DNA of 64,000 bases from Evansella halocellulosilytica (GTDB taxonomy: Bacteria; Bacillota; Bacilli; Bacillales; Salisediminibacteriaceae). The translations under genes were made by a program, and so were the position numbers. Position 1 is the first letter of the stretch. Each line of letters opens with the position of its first letter. The notes below the pieces were generated by a model that had not been told where the DNA came from, made no database searches, and saw only the letters and a list, made by a program, of their open reading frames with translations. The DNA is taken from assembly GCF_002335745.1 (NCBI RefSeq), contig NZ_NIST01000001.1:2743636-2807635 (forward strand), written 5' to 3'. Shown in pieces: positions 32,640-40,882 of this stretch.

Positions 32640-33498
32640 CGCCTCCAAGCTTTGCGATAAAAATATCTTCTAATGACATAGGAAGTTCTTCAAATAAAAG
32701 TGGCTTATGCTTCTCTATGAGGTTGCTTGCAGTTTCGTCATTGTGGTCAAAGATAATTGTGTACACGCGACCTGTTTGATTAATTACTTTAACAGCTTTC
32801 TCGACTTCAACAGGAATATAGTCTTTAAAAACGACTTGTGCCTTTTTATACATTGACTTCATCGTATCAAGTTCATATTGTGAATCGACTTTACCGTCTT
32901 TGATCATAATAATTTCGTTTGCCATAAATTCTAATTCGTCAAGACGGTGTGAAGAAATAATGACAGCGATGTCTTGATTAGCGACTTCCTCAACTAATAT
33001 TTTCAAAATACGTTTTTTGACGATGACATCGAGACCATCTGTGGGCTCATCGAGTAAAATATATTCCGCTCTCGTAGAGAAGGCAACAACTAACGAAAAG
33101 AGTGCTTTCATCCCTTTCGAATAATTACCGATCTTTTTAGCAACTGGAAGGGAGAAGCGATCCATCAATTCATGAAAGTAGTCCTCATCAAATTTTGGAT
33201 AAATATTTTTATATAATGTAAGCATTTCTTTCGTACTGTAATTTTTCAATGCTTCTGATGAGTCAGGGACGAAAATGATATTTTCTTTAAGGCGGGGGTT
33301 TGAAAAAATACTTTCATTATGAACGAGAACGTCTCCTTTCGTAGGATCCAATATACCGACCATCGTTCGGAGCAAAGTCGTTTTACCAGCACCATTTCGC
33401 CCGACAATGCCGACAATACTTCCCGTTTTGATTTCAAAATCTATATCTGTTAAGATTTCGCTTTGATGAATACGTTTTGAAATATGGCTAACTTTCAT
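32623..33498 (-). CDS. ytrB: ABC transporter ATP-binding protein, YtrB-like
   Basis: This is a 291-residue ATPase. Walker A is GRNGAGKTT, the signature is the SKG-type NYSKGMKALFSL, Walker B is YILLDEPTDGLD, and the switch His is in SSHRLDELE. A C-terminal regulatory region of about 80 residues follows. The ATG after GGAGGAACACAAA was preferred over an upstream Met inside the GntR gene. It overlaps ytrA by 11 bases and the first permease by 17, so the four genes are one translationally coupled operon. Confidence 0.86.
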   Translation of the reverse strand: MKVSHISKRIHQSEILTDIDFEIKTGSIVGIVGRNGAGKTTLLRTMVGILDPTKGDVLVHNESIFSNPRLKENIIFVPDSSEALKNYSTKEMLTLYKNIYPKFDEDYFHELMDRFSLPVAKKIGNYSKGMKALFSLVVAFSTRAEYILLDEPTDGLDVIVKKRILKILVEEVANQDIAVIISSHRLDELEFMANEIIMIKDGKVDSQYELDTMKSMYKKAQVVFKDYIPVEVEKAVKVINQTGRVYTIIFDHNDETASNLIEKHKPLLFEELPMSLEDIFIAKLGGDDVVS

Positions 33499-33883
33499 TT
33501 TGTGTTCCTCCAATCTCCTCATAAACTTCATCTAACCATGTTTTTACTTCTTCTTTCGTAATTCCTGCATAATGACTGTCGATAATGACTTGTTTTAAAG
33601 ATTGTTTCAAATTCTCCACCAGCCTTGGATCGAATGTTTGCGTAATTTCTTCAGAAATAAATGTGCCCCTGCCTCGAATTGTCACGATGACACCTTGTCT
33701 TTCTAGCTCCTGATAAGCTTTACTCACCGTGTTTGGATTAATAACAATTTGTGAAGACAGCTCTCTAACAGATGGTAGCTTTTCATTAGGCTGTAGTATT
33801 CCTTTCGCACACATTTCTTTTACTTGATGAATGATTTGTTCATAAAGTGGCACATTTTTCTTCGGATCAATGTTAAAATACAT
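33488..33883 (-). CDS. ytrA: GntR family repressor, YtrA-like
   Basis: This is a 131-residue short GntR regulator of the YtrA subfamily. The winged helix-turn-helix at about residues 10-75 (PLYEQIIHQVKEMCAKG, then VRELSSQIVINPNTVSKAYQ) is followed by only a short dimerisation tail, with no ligand domain. It heads the ytrABCD operon, and a matching inverted repeat lies 43 bases upstream, which supports autorepression as in B. subtilis. The ATG follows AAGGTGG on the minus strand. Confidence 0.9.
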   Translation of the reverse strand: MYFNIDPKKNVPLYEQIIHQVKEMCAKGILQPNEKLPSVRELSSQIVINPNTVSKAYQELERQGVIVTIRGRGTFISEEITQTFDPRLVENLKQSLKQVIIDSHYAGITKEEVKTWLDEVYEEIGGTQNES

Positions 33884-33925
33884 CGCTTCACCACCTTTTT
33901 TGTTGACGGTATCATTTCTGTTTGG

Positions 33926-33950
33926 TGTGTATTATATTGTGTAGTACACA
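33926..33950 (-). promoter_or_regulatory. YtrA-type operator upstream of the ytr operon
   Basis: The sequence TGTGTA-N13-TACACA matches the AGTGTA-N13-TACACT inverted repeat that I recall as the YtrA operator. TATAAT (minus strand, 33931-33936) overlaps its left half and could be the -10 element, so binding would block transcription. Confidence 0.7.
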
Positions 33951-33985
33951 TGGAGTATAGACTTTTTAAAAACGAGAGTCAAGAA

Positions 33986-34013
33986 AACATCCTTTTCATC
34001 TTTCAAGGATGTT
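33986..34013 (-). terminator. terminator overlapping the end of tupC
   Basis: On the minus strand the stem AACATCCTT-loop-AAGGATGTT is followed by TTCTTG; the left arm includes the last codons and stop of tupC. Confidence 0.65.
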
Positions 34014-34758
34014 ATTGTTGGATGAAGGATTTAATATGGTTCCAAGGTGTTAAAAATTTTGCTAACTTTATAGAAGGGGAAGTGAGGACACTTTTCGTTT
34101 CTCCCTGATCTTTTACCATGCCATCTTCGACGTAAATAAGCTTGTTCGTTAAGATTTCGATATCAATAAAATCATGGGAGATTAATATAACAGTCGTCTC
34201 TGTTTCAGATATCACCTTTTTCAGTTCATAAATTAAAGACATTTTCGTTTGAAAATCTAATGCAGAAAAAGGCTCGTCTAAAAATAACACGCTAGGCTGT
34301 AAGACGAATGCTCTCGCTAAGTTCATTCTTTGTGCCTCCCCACCAGATAATGTATGGGCATCTTCATTAGCTAGATGAGCGATTTCAAAGTGATGCAGCC
34401 ATTTCATTACTTTCTCATGTCGAAGCTGCTTTGGAACGTGATGAATTGAAAGACCGATTTCAACATTTTTATATACTGACCCTTGAAAACGAGTGGAGTG
34501 TTGAAACACACAAGCCCATTGTCTTCGGACTGAACGAGGCGGGGTGGCAGAAAGGATCTCCCCATCAAATGTAATTAAACCATCATCTGGGGGGTCAATT
34601 AATGCACACGCCTTTAATAACGTAGATTTTCCTGCGCCGTTTGGTCCGATGATCCCTAAAATATCTCCTTTCTGCAAGGCAAGGTGCTGTAGTGAGACGA
34701 CTGTTTTCAAACTGCGCTTACAAACGATATTTTCATATGTAAGGATAGTGGGTGTCAT
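34012..34758 (-). CDS. tupC: Tungstate ABC transporter ATP-binding protein
   Basis: This is a 248-residue ATPase of the molybdate/tungstate/phosphate group. Walker A is GPNGAGKST, the signature is the canonical LSGGEAQRMNLARA, Walker B is VLFLDEPFSALDF, and the switch is ISHDFIDIEIL. It lacks the C-terminal molybdate-binding TOBE domain of ModC, which fits TupC/WtpC-type short ATPases. Its ATG overlaps the permease stop by four bases. Substrate choice comes from the binding protein of the same operon. Confidence 0.85.
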   Translation of the reverse strand: MTPTILTYENIVCKRSLKTVVSLQHLALQKGDILGIIGPNGAGKSTLLKACALIDPPDDGLITFDGEILSATPPRSVRRQWACVFQHSTRFQGSVYKNVEIGLSIHHVPKQLRHEKVMKWLHHFEIAHLANEDAHTLSGGEAQRMNLARAFVLQPSVLFLDEPFSALDFQTKMSLIYELKKVISETETTVILISHDFIDIEILTNKLIYVEDGMVKDQGETKSVLTSPSIKLAKFLTPWNHIKSFIQQ

Positions 34759-35453
34759 GTCACCATTCTCCTTTGCTGGATTTGTAAAAGAATAAAAGTA
34801 ATCATAATAGCTAATGCCATTAAAATAAATGACAATGCCATTGCAATATGGAAATTTCCTCTCGACACTTCCATCACCATGGAAGTCGTTAATATCCTCG
34901 TTTCTCCTCGTAGATTGCCTCCTACCATCATAGCTGCACCAACTTCAGCAAGAACTCGTCCTAATCCTGCCATAATTGCCGCCATAATCCCAAAACGGGC
35001 CTCTTTCGTATAAATAATCAAGCTCTGTATTTTTGTTGGTGCTAATGATTTAATTTGAAAAATAAGTGTTTTGTCAATTTTATTAAAGGCAGAATACGTT
35101 AAGGAAATAATAATCGGTAAAGACACAAGAACTTGTGCGATCACAATCGCTTGTGTTGTAAACATCCAGCCAAGATGTCCGAGCGGGCCAGACCTCCAAA
35201 GAAGCATGGAAACCCAAAGCCCGGCGACGACAGGGGGGAGGCCCATTCCGGCATGGACAAGCAAAACAACAAATTTTTTGAGACGGAAATTGCAAAAGCA
35301 AAGGAACATACCAGATGGCACACCGATCACTGTACTAATGAAAGTAGAGATAAAGCATACTTGTATCGTAAGCCAAGTAATGTGAAACACTTCTTGATCA
35401 AAGGAAAGGAGCATTTCAACTGCTTTCAAAAATCCGGTCCAAAGAAGCTCCAC
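34755..35453 (-). CDS. tupB: Tungstate ABC transporter permease
   Basis: This is a 232-residue membrane permease with about five to six helices. It contains the ABC-permease EAA-like loop ALAPTKIQSLIIYTKEARFGIMAAI, followed by GLGRVLAEVGAAMMVGGNL, typical of TupB. The start is GTG (VELLWTGFLKAVEML) after GAGAGGTGAT, four bases beyond the binding-protein gene; the longer frame runs back into tupA and is not credible. Confidence 0.86.
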   Translation of the reverse strand: MELLWTGFLKAVEMLLSFDQEVFHITWLTIQVCFISTFISTVIGVPSGMFLCFCNFRLKKFVVLLVHAGMGLPPVVAGLWVSMLLWRSGPLGHLGWMFTTQAIVIAQVLVSLPIIISLTYSAFNKIDKTLIFQIKSLAPTKIQSLIIYTKEARFGIMAAIMAGLGRVLAEVGAAMMVGGNLRGETRILTTSMVMEVSRGNFHIAMALSFILMALAIMITFILLQIQQRRMVT

Positions 35454-35457
35454 TAGA

Positions 35458-36291
35458 TCACCTCTCACTTTCCATATAAGGATAAAATAATGGCTCTCCC
35501 CACATATCGATACCATATTGTTCGATCAATGTTTTTGTTTTTTCAGAGGTGAAAAACGAGACGAACGCTTCGGCATCTGCTCTGTTAATTTGGCTTGATC
35601 GGTCAGGATTTACTTGCATGACATGATAAATGTTTTCTAACTGTTCATCCCCTTCAACAATAATGTCTAGTGAAGGCAAGCTGTCCTTTAAATATAAATA
35701 AGTACCTCGATCAGTTAATACATAGCCTTCAAGTTCATTCGCAATTCGTAATGTCTCACTCATCCCTTGGCCAGTTTCTTGATATTGTTGGAAGTCTGGT
35801 GTTATTGCTGCTTCTTCCCATAAATCAAGCTCTTTATGATGGGTTCCTGAATCATCACCTCTCGAGAAAAATGAGGCATCTATTTGTCGGATTTCTTCTA
35901 ATGCGTTAATGATATTATCATTTGTTATGTCGTCAGGATTTTGAATCGGTCCTAACAAGATAAAATCATTGTGCATAACGCGGTGGCGGTTTATGACTAT
36001 ACCAGCTTTCTCAAGTTCTTCTTCGGCTTCTGGAGAGTGAACGAGTAAAACATCTGCTTCGCCTTGTTCACCCATCTTCAACGCTTGTCCAGACCCGACT
36101 GAAATCACTTTCACATGAGTACTTGTTTCTTCTGCGAAAGCTGGAATTAATTCATCAAGAAGACCACTATCATATGTACTCGTTGTTGTTGCTAATAGTA
36201 GTTCATTTGAATTAGAGTCTGCTTGTGAACTGCACGAAGAGAGTAAGAGCGCAGATAAAAAAGAAAGTAAGAAATGTACGATAATCTTCAT
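35458..36291 (-). CDS. tupA: Tungstate-binding lipoprotein
   Basis: This is a 277-residue extracytoplasmic binding protein with a lipoprotein signal (FLLSFLSALLLSSC, Cys at about residue 20). The family motif is TTTSTYDSGLLDELIPAFAEE, then ISVGSGQALKMGEQGEADVLLVHSPEAEEE, which builds the oxyanion site of TupA proteins. The C-terminal half has FSRGDDSGTHHKELDLWE. It heads the tupABC operon. Tungstate selectivity over molybdate is inferred from the family, not shown by sequence alone. Confidence 0.88.
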   Translation of the reverse strand: MKIIVHFLLSFLSALLLSSCSSQADSNSNELLLATTTSTYDSGLLDELIPAFAEETSTHVKVISVGSGQALKMGEQGEADVLLVHSPEAEEELEKAGIVINRHRVMHNDFILLGPIQNPDDITNDNIINALEEIRQIDASFFSRGDDSGTHHKELDLWEEAAITPDFQQYQETGQGMSETLRIANELEGYVLTDRGTYLYLKDSLPSLDIIVEGDEQLENIYHVMQVNPDRSSQINRADAEAFVSFFTSEKTKTLIEQYGIDMWGEPLFYPYMESER

Positions 36292-36345
36292 CTTATAACC
36301 ACCTCATAATATAAATTTGCGATCCAGTTTTCAAACTCCTCCAAT

Positions 36346-36374
36346 TTATCGTTTTTATAAAAATATTATCGTTT
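36346..36374. promoter_or_regulatory. direct repeats upstream of tupA
   Basis: TTATCGTTT occurs twice with a 20-base period, between tupA and the divergent epimerase gene. The two-turn spacing suggests a protein-binding site, but no known motif was recognised. Confidence 0.3.
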
Positions 36375-36479
36375 AGTAACAAGCACCATGCTTATTCGTA
36401 ACACTCATACTTAAAAGTGTATTAAAATAAAAGGTGAATGTTTAGAATTGTTAGGAAATAAATGGAGGGGATGGTCAAT

Positions 36480-37364
36480 TTGAGGAAAGTTCTCGTATTA
36501 GGTGGTACTCGTTTTTTTGGTAAACGACTTGTTCATAAGCTGATCAAAAACGGTGATGACGTGACAATTGCGACAAGAGGGCAGAAAGAGGATGACTTTG
36601 GCGATCTTGTTAATCGAATTAAAGTTGATCGCTTTGACCGCGGGTCTATGTTTGAAGCATTTAATGAGCAGACATGGGATGTTATTTACGATCAAATTTG
36701 CTTTGCACCCGATGATGCACAAGATGCTTGTGAAGTGTTTAAAGACAAGGTAAAAAAATATGTCCTCACTTCAACATTGTCAGTATATCAGTTTGATGAA
36801 AAAGAAAAGAAAGAAGAGAAAGATTATGATCCTTTTCATTATGAAATTCAAATGGGGCGAAGGGAAACGTTTGACTATGGAGAAGGAAAAAGGTTAGCAG
36901 AAGCTGTATTTTTTCAAAGAGCACCTTTTCCAGTTGTTGCACCGAGGCCGCCTATCGTTTTTGGAGTTGATGATTATACAGAGCGCCTTCAATATCATAT
37001 TCGAAAAATATTATCAGGCGAAAATATTGGCTTGAATCATTTAGAAGCGAAAGTATCTTTTGTAGATTCAGAAGATTTAGCACAATTTTTATTTTGGATT
37101 GGCTTTGAGGAAGTAAATGGACCGATTAATGCTTCATCTCCAGACCAAATAGCTTTAGAGGAGATGATCCGCTTAATGGAGGAAAAAACGGGGAAAAGAG
37201 CATTAATAAAAGCAGTATCCGGTGAGGAAGAGAGTTCGCCAATGAATTTCCCAGTTTCTTATTATCAAGATGTGTCAATGGCAGAAGCAGCTGGTTATCA
37301 ATTTCGGCCATTGGCTGAATGGTTTGAACCATTGGTTGAACAGTTAACAAAACAAGAACAATAG
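36480..37364 (+). CDS. NAD-dependent epimerase/dehydratase family protein
   Basis: This is an extended short-chain dehydrogenase-like protein of 294 residues. The cofactor motif VLVLGGTRFFGKRLVHKL starts at residue 4, and the active-site motif is YxxxK in FDYGEGKRLAEAVF. The Ser/Thr part is in LTSTLSVYQF. The substrate is probably a nucleotide sugar or similar, but is unknown. The TTG start with GGAGGGG nine bases upstream gives MRKVLVLGG, the usual beginning; the earlier ATG would overlap the binding site. It is monocistronic with a terminator. Confidence 0.83.
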   Translation: MRKVLVLGGTRFFGKRLVHKLIKNGDDVTIATRGQKEDDFGDLVNRIKVDRFDRGSMFEAFNEQTWDVIYDQICFAPDDAQDACEVFKDKVKKYVLTSTLSVYQFDEKEKKEEKDYDPFHYEIQMGRRETFDYGEGKRLAEAVFFQRAPFPVVAPRPPIVFGVDDYTERLQYHIRKILSGENIGLNHLEAKVSFVDSEDLAQFLFWIGFEEVNGPINASSPDQIALEEMIRLMEEKTGKRALIKAVSGEEESSPMNFPVSYYQDVSMAEAAGYQFRPLAEWFEPLVEQLTKQEQ

Positions 37365-37398
37365 TATGAAAAGATGATCTCTTGGCAGATTGTCGAAT

Positions 37399-37430
37399 AC
37401 CCCAATGCTTTTACAGCCTGGGGTTTCTTT
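37399..37430 (+). terminator. terminator after the epimerase gene
   Basis: ACCCCA-loop-TGGGGT stem followed by TTCTTT. Confidence 0.7.
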
Positions 37431-37529
37431 ACGTTTTTTATCATTAAGTGATCGTGATTCTTTTGAAAAAGTAGAAGGAGATGTCTTAATAGATCAACTT
37501 TGAATCCTTCCATTTATATAAGGTGAGGT

Positions 37530-37720
37530 TGATGAAAAAATTGACGAGACTCCCTGTGGAAAACGATGAGTAAAGATCCCAGTGAGTGATAACTCTAAGT
37601 AGCTCAACTGTTCGTCGCAGAAAGCAAGTCTACTTTTAATGTACGGGAGTTAATACAAAAGAAAAAGCAACTAAGACTTTTTCAACAGCAGACCATCTTT
37701 TTTACGGCAGGATTAAAGAC
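37530..37720. repeat. degenerate intergenic repeat
   Basis: Most of the gap 37431-37752 is occupied by a sequence that looks to me like a worn Bacillus intergenic repeat: TTGACGAGACTCCCTGTGG, AAAGATCCCAGTGAGTGATA, GTTCGTCGCAGAAAGCAAGT, then AAGACTTTTTCAACAGCAG. No ORF is supported. The assignment rests on remembered similarity, because no second copy is in the window. Confidence 0.4.
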
Positions 37721-37752
37721 TTTATAAATTGATACTAAACAGATAAATAGGA

Positions 37753-37816
37753 TTGACAAAAGGTGGTAATTTCATTAATATGAATATATGAACAAAATAA
37801 TAATTTATTCATATAT
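37753..37816 (+). promoter_or_regulatory. tetR promoter with 13-bp inverted-repeat operator
   Basis: TTGACA (37753) and TAATAT (37776) with a 17-base spacer form a vegetative promoter. Immediately downstream, ATATATGAACAAA (37784) and TTTATTCATATAT (37804) form an inverted repeat with one mismatch around seven bases, well placed for autorepression by the TetR-type protein. Confidence 0.7.
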
Positions 37817-37834
37817 ATTTATGGAGGAGTCATC

Positions 37835-38464
37835 ATGCCTAGAGGGTTTAACGAAGCGGAAAAAGAAAAAATTAAAAATGCTTTAATTGAAAGTGGAGAA
37901 GAACTATTTAAAACGTTCGGTATTAAAAAAACGAACATAAAAGATTTAACGGATAAAGCAGGAATTGCTCAAGGATCATTTTATAATTTTTTTCCATCAA
38001 AAGAAGTACTGTACTTTGCGATTCTTGAACGTGAAGAAAAACAAATCAAACAGAAAGTTGTCGAGCAATTAAGCACACCTGAAGCAGGTAGTGCTGACTT
38101 ATTAAAAAACGTTTTGATCCGTTCCTTTCATGCAATTAATGAGTACCCTCTTACGTCACGACTATTTACATCGAACGATTATGACTATATGATTCGAAAA
38201 TTACCTGATGATGTGATTGAAGAACATGCAAATGAGGATATGTTTGATTTGTCTCCTCTCATAACAGCATGGAAGGAAAAAGGGTATATAAAACAATCAT
38301 TGAAGGAGGAAGTGATTAGCAGTGCACTAAGAGCATTGTTTTTAATGACTACTCACAAACGTGAAATTGGTGAAGAGGCATTTGATGAAACAGTTGAATT
38401 TCTGGCAGAAGCAATCGCAGACCGTGTGTTCAAAAATGGAGGGGAAAACGATGATCAACGTTGA
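37835..38464 (+). CDS. TetR family transcriptional regulator
   Basis: This is a 209-residue one-component regulator. The N-terminal helix-turn-helix FGIKKTNIKDLTDKAGIAQGSFYNFFPSKEVLYFAI is classical TetR. The ligand domain (about 60-209) is helical with no recognised ligand. It is followed, with a 14-base overlap, by an ABC transporter ATPase gene and two permeases. This suggests that a toxic substrate of the exporter releases the repressor. The ATG follows ATGGAGGAGTCATC. Confidence 0.9.
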   Translation: MPRGFNEAEKEKIKNALIESGEELFKTFGIKKTNIKDLTDKAGIAQGSFYNFFPSKEVLYFAILEREEKQIKQKVVEQLSTPEAGSADLLKNVLIRSFHAINEYPLTSRLFTSNDYDYMIRKLPDDVIEEHANEDMFDLSPLITAWKEKGYIKQSLKEEVISSALRALFLMTTHKREIGEEAFDETVEFLAEAIADRVFKNGGENDDQR

Positions 38465-39317
38465 AAATCTTCAGTTTACGTATCCTGGAAACCAAAGTGC
38501 TACGATTCAAGATGTTTCGTTTACAGTACAGCAAGGAGAAATATTTGGTTTATTAGGTCCTTCTGGCGCAGGGAAAAGTACACTGCAAAAGATTATTATG
38601 GGGGTTTTGAAAAATTATAAAGGAAGTGTACGTGTCAATGAAGTTGAAGTAAAAGGGATTACTTCTCATTTTTACGAGAATTTAGGAGTCGCGTTTGAAC
38701 ATCCGAATTTTTATCAAAAATTCACCGCAGAAGAGAACTTGCAATTTTTTTCTTCTTTTTACGACGGCAAAGAGAAGAATGATCTTAAGCTTCTGATGGA
38801 AAGACTAGGATTATCAGATAATTTGAGGACCCGAGTGTCTGATTATTCAAAAGGTATGAAGATGAGACTTAATCTCTGTCGTGCTCTGCTTCATCGCCCA
38901 CAGTTCATTTTACTTGATGAACCTACATCTGGTTTGGATCCCGTTAATGTAAAAAAGGTTAAGGAATTGATTTTAGAAGAGAAGGAAGCGGGAAAAACAA
39001 TTTTGTTGAACACGCACAATATGCATATTGCGCAATCATTATGTGACAGGGTCGCGTTTATCGTTGATGGGAAGATCGTATTAATCGATTCCCCTGAAAA
39101 TTTAATGGATGAACAAGAAGAGAAAAAGGTAGAAGTGATATACCGGGAAGGAGAGGAGAGAAAGAAAAAAACGTTTTTATTAAAAGGATTGAGTAAAAAT
39201 AAAGAGTTTCAAACATTACTAGATCGAGAGGTTTGTGAGTCGATTCGTACCGATGAAAAAACATTAGAGGATCATTTCATCGAGGTAACGGGGAGGAAGC
39301 TTTCCGATGTTACGTAA
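38451..39317 (+). CDS. ABC transporter ATP-binding protein (TetR-controlled exporter)
   Basis: This is a 288-residue drug-export-type ATPase. Walker A is GPSGAGKST, the signature is SDYSKGMKMRLNLCRALL, Walker B is FILLDEPTSGLDP, and the switch is NTHNM. The C-terminal 80 residues (VEVIYREGEERKKKTFLLKG) form the usual accessory domain. The ATG after GGAGGGGAAAACG was chosen; the frame extends back into tetR. The following permease start overlaps its end by 11 bases. Confidence 0.87.
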   Translation: MINVENLQFTYPGNQSATIQDVSFTVQQGEIFGLLGPSGAGKSTLQKIIMGVLKNYKGSVRVNEVEVKGITSHFYENLGVAFEHPNFYQKFTAEENLQFFSSFYDGKEKNDLKLLMERLGLSDNLRTRVSDYSKGMKMRLNLCRALLHRPQFILLDEPTSGLDPVNVKKVKELILEEKEAGKTILLNTHNMHIAQSLCDRVAFIVDGKIVLIDSPENLMDEQEEKKVEVIYREGEERKKKTFLLKGLSKNKEFQTLLDREVCESIRTDEKTLEDHFIEVTGRKLSDVT

Positions 39318-40026
39318 ATTATTATTGCAAGATATTATTTTTCAGTTTCGACATGGTTTTTATTATGCTTATCTATTTATTACTCTTTTATATATAGGGA
39401 TATTAATCTTTATCCCTGATGGCTACCGCCCTTTTTGGTCTGTGTTCATTATTTTTACTGACCCTGGCACTTTAGGTTTTTTCTTTATCGGTGCGATTGT
39501 CATGTTAGAGAGAAACCAGCAATTATTAACGTATATGTTTATCACCCCGGTCACACTTAAAAACTATCTACTCTCAAAAGTCGTTACATTAACGATCATT
39601 GCTTGGCTTACGAGCATATTGATCTCACTATTTGCTTTAGGTACATCCGTCTCTTACGGCTTGTTAACGGTAAGTGTCGTTTTATGCAGTTTCTTCTTTA
39701 CATTTATTGGATTAAGTGTTTCGGTGAATACGTTTTCGATTAATCAATTTTTGTTTAAGGCAGTTTCAGTGATGGCTTTTTTCTATTTACCTGTATTATC
39801 TTATTTCGGTTGGGTTTCAACACCTCTTTTAGAAATATTTCCGAGTTTTTCTTCTATTTTTTTAATAGATTTTGCGATTCAATCGCCTAGTCATGGGTGG
39901 CATGAAGTGTTTGTACATCTAGGGCTCCTTTTATTATGGACGTTTATCGCTTACTTTTTTACTTACCGCCGTTTTGAAACATATATTTTGGTGAATACGG
40001 GTGAGCAAAAGGGGGTCTCAATATGA
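39307..40026 (+). CDS. ABC transporter permease (first of two)
   Basis: This is a 239-residue ABC-2-type membrane subunit with six predicted helices. It opens LRKLLLQDIIFQFRHGFYYAYLF and has the loop MLERNQQLLTYMFITPVTLKNYLLSK, typical of small ABC-2 permeases. It overlaps both neighbours and forms one transcript with tetR. The layout (ATPase plus two short permeases) resembles transporters annotated as fluoroquinolone exporters, but the substrate cannot be read from sequence. Confidence 0.8.
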   Translation: MLRKLLLQDIIFQFRHGFYYAYLFITLLYIGILIFIPDGYRPFWSVFIIFTDPGTLGFFFIGAIVMLERNQQLLTYMFITPVTLKNYLLSKVVTLTIIAWLTSILISLFALGTSVSYGLLTVSVVLCSFFFTFIGLSVSVNTFSINQFLFKAVSVMAFFYLPVLSYFGWVSTPLLEIFPSFSSIFLIDFAIQSPSHGWHEVFVHLGLLLLWTFIAYFFTYRRFETYILVNTGEQKGVSI

Positions 40027-40769
40027 TTTCTGCAAAACTGAAGGTCTTCTTACGTGGAGATGTGAAAAATATCGTAAGAGATCCATTCATGATGTTAGTA
40101 TTGTTCGTTCCTGTTTTGATGGTCCTTCTTTTACAATTTGGTATACCTGCAATTGATGAACATCTTATGAGTGGGTTTAACTTTCAATTCCAGGATCATG
40201 ATTCTTTTGTAGTAGCGATCTTTTTATTTATGACACCGATTATGGTCGGAATGGTGACAGGCTTTTTACTGTTAGATGAAAAGGACGACGGGATATTTTC
40301 ATATATGGATATCACTCCTGTAAGAAAAACTGGATACTTAATTTACCGTATTTCGATTCCAGCTATTCTTGCATGGGGAATCAATATCCTAATCGTCATT
40401 TATTTTTTTCCAGAGAATAAGCTGTTATCTTTTCTGCTTCTCATCGCGCTAATCGTCTCTTCAGCAATAGCGCCAATTATGACACTATATTTAGCGGCCT
40501 TTGCAAAAAATAAAGTGGAGGGGATGGCTTATTCGAAGGCAGTAAACATCTTTTTGTTAGCCCCAGCAGCAACCTATATTTTTGATCATCCAATTACGAT
40601 GCTCACTTATGTCGTTCCGATTACTTGGAGTGCTGAAGCGTTATATTTCATTCATTCAAGTGAAAGTTACGGTTATATTCAATCATTACCAATGCTTGTT
40701 CTAGGTGGAGCTATCGTACATTTCATCTTTCTGTACGTTCTTTATAAACGCATTGAAAAAATCATCTAA
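40023..40769 (+). CDS. ABC transporter permease (second of two)
   Basis: This is a 248-residue ABC-2-type permease with six helices: VFLRGDVKNIVRDPFMMLVL at the start, GFLLLDEKDDGIFSYMDITP in the first cytoplasmic loop, and FLLLIALIVSSAIAPIMTLYL in the middle. It is coupled to the preceding permease by an ATGA overlap. The two permeases presumably form a heterodimer. A palindromic terminator overlaps its stop codon. Confidence 0.8.
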   Translation: MISAKLKVFLRGDVKNIVRDPFMMLVLFVPVLMVLLLQFGIPAIDEHLMSGFNFQFQDHDSFVVAIFLFMTPIMVGMVTGFLLLDEKDDGIFSYMDITPVRKTGYLIYRISIPAILAWGINILIVIYFFPENKLLSFLLLIALIVSSAIAPIMTLYLAAFAKNKVEGMAYSKAVNIFLLAPAATYIFDHPITMLTYVVPITWSAEALYFIHSSESYGYIQSLPMLVLGGAIVHFIFLYVLYKRIEKII

Positions 40770-40801
40770 AAAGTTCGGAGACCAGGTCCCCGAACTTTTT
40801 G
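40768..40801 (+). terminator. terminator with GACCAGGTC core (repeat family B)
   Basis: AAAAAGTTCGGAGACC pairs with GGTCCCCGAACTTTTT with one mismatch. An almost identical element ends the anti-sigma gene near 44128, so this is a dispersed palindrome serving as a terminator. Confidence 0.85.
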
Positions 40802-40882
40802 TGATCATTTAAGTTTTGGTATAGATCTTGCATAATTTTCGAATTTTTGTATGATGAAAGAAAATAGAGAGGGAGAGTGCAT

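Noticed and set aside
35071-35456. Plus-strand ORFs of 104 and 107 residues within tupB
   Set aside because: They are antisense shadows of the permease gene, which has clear family motifs and good start signals.
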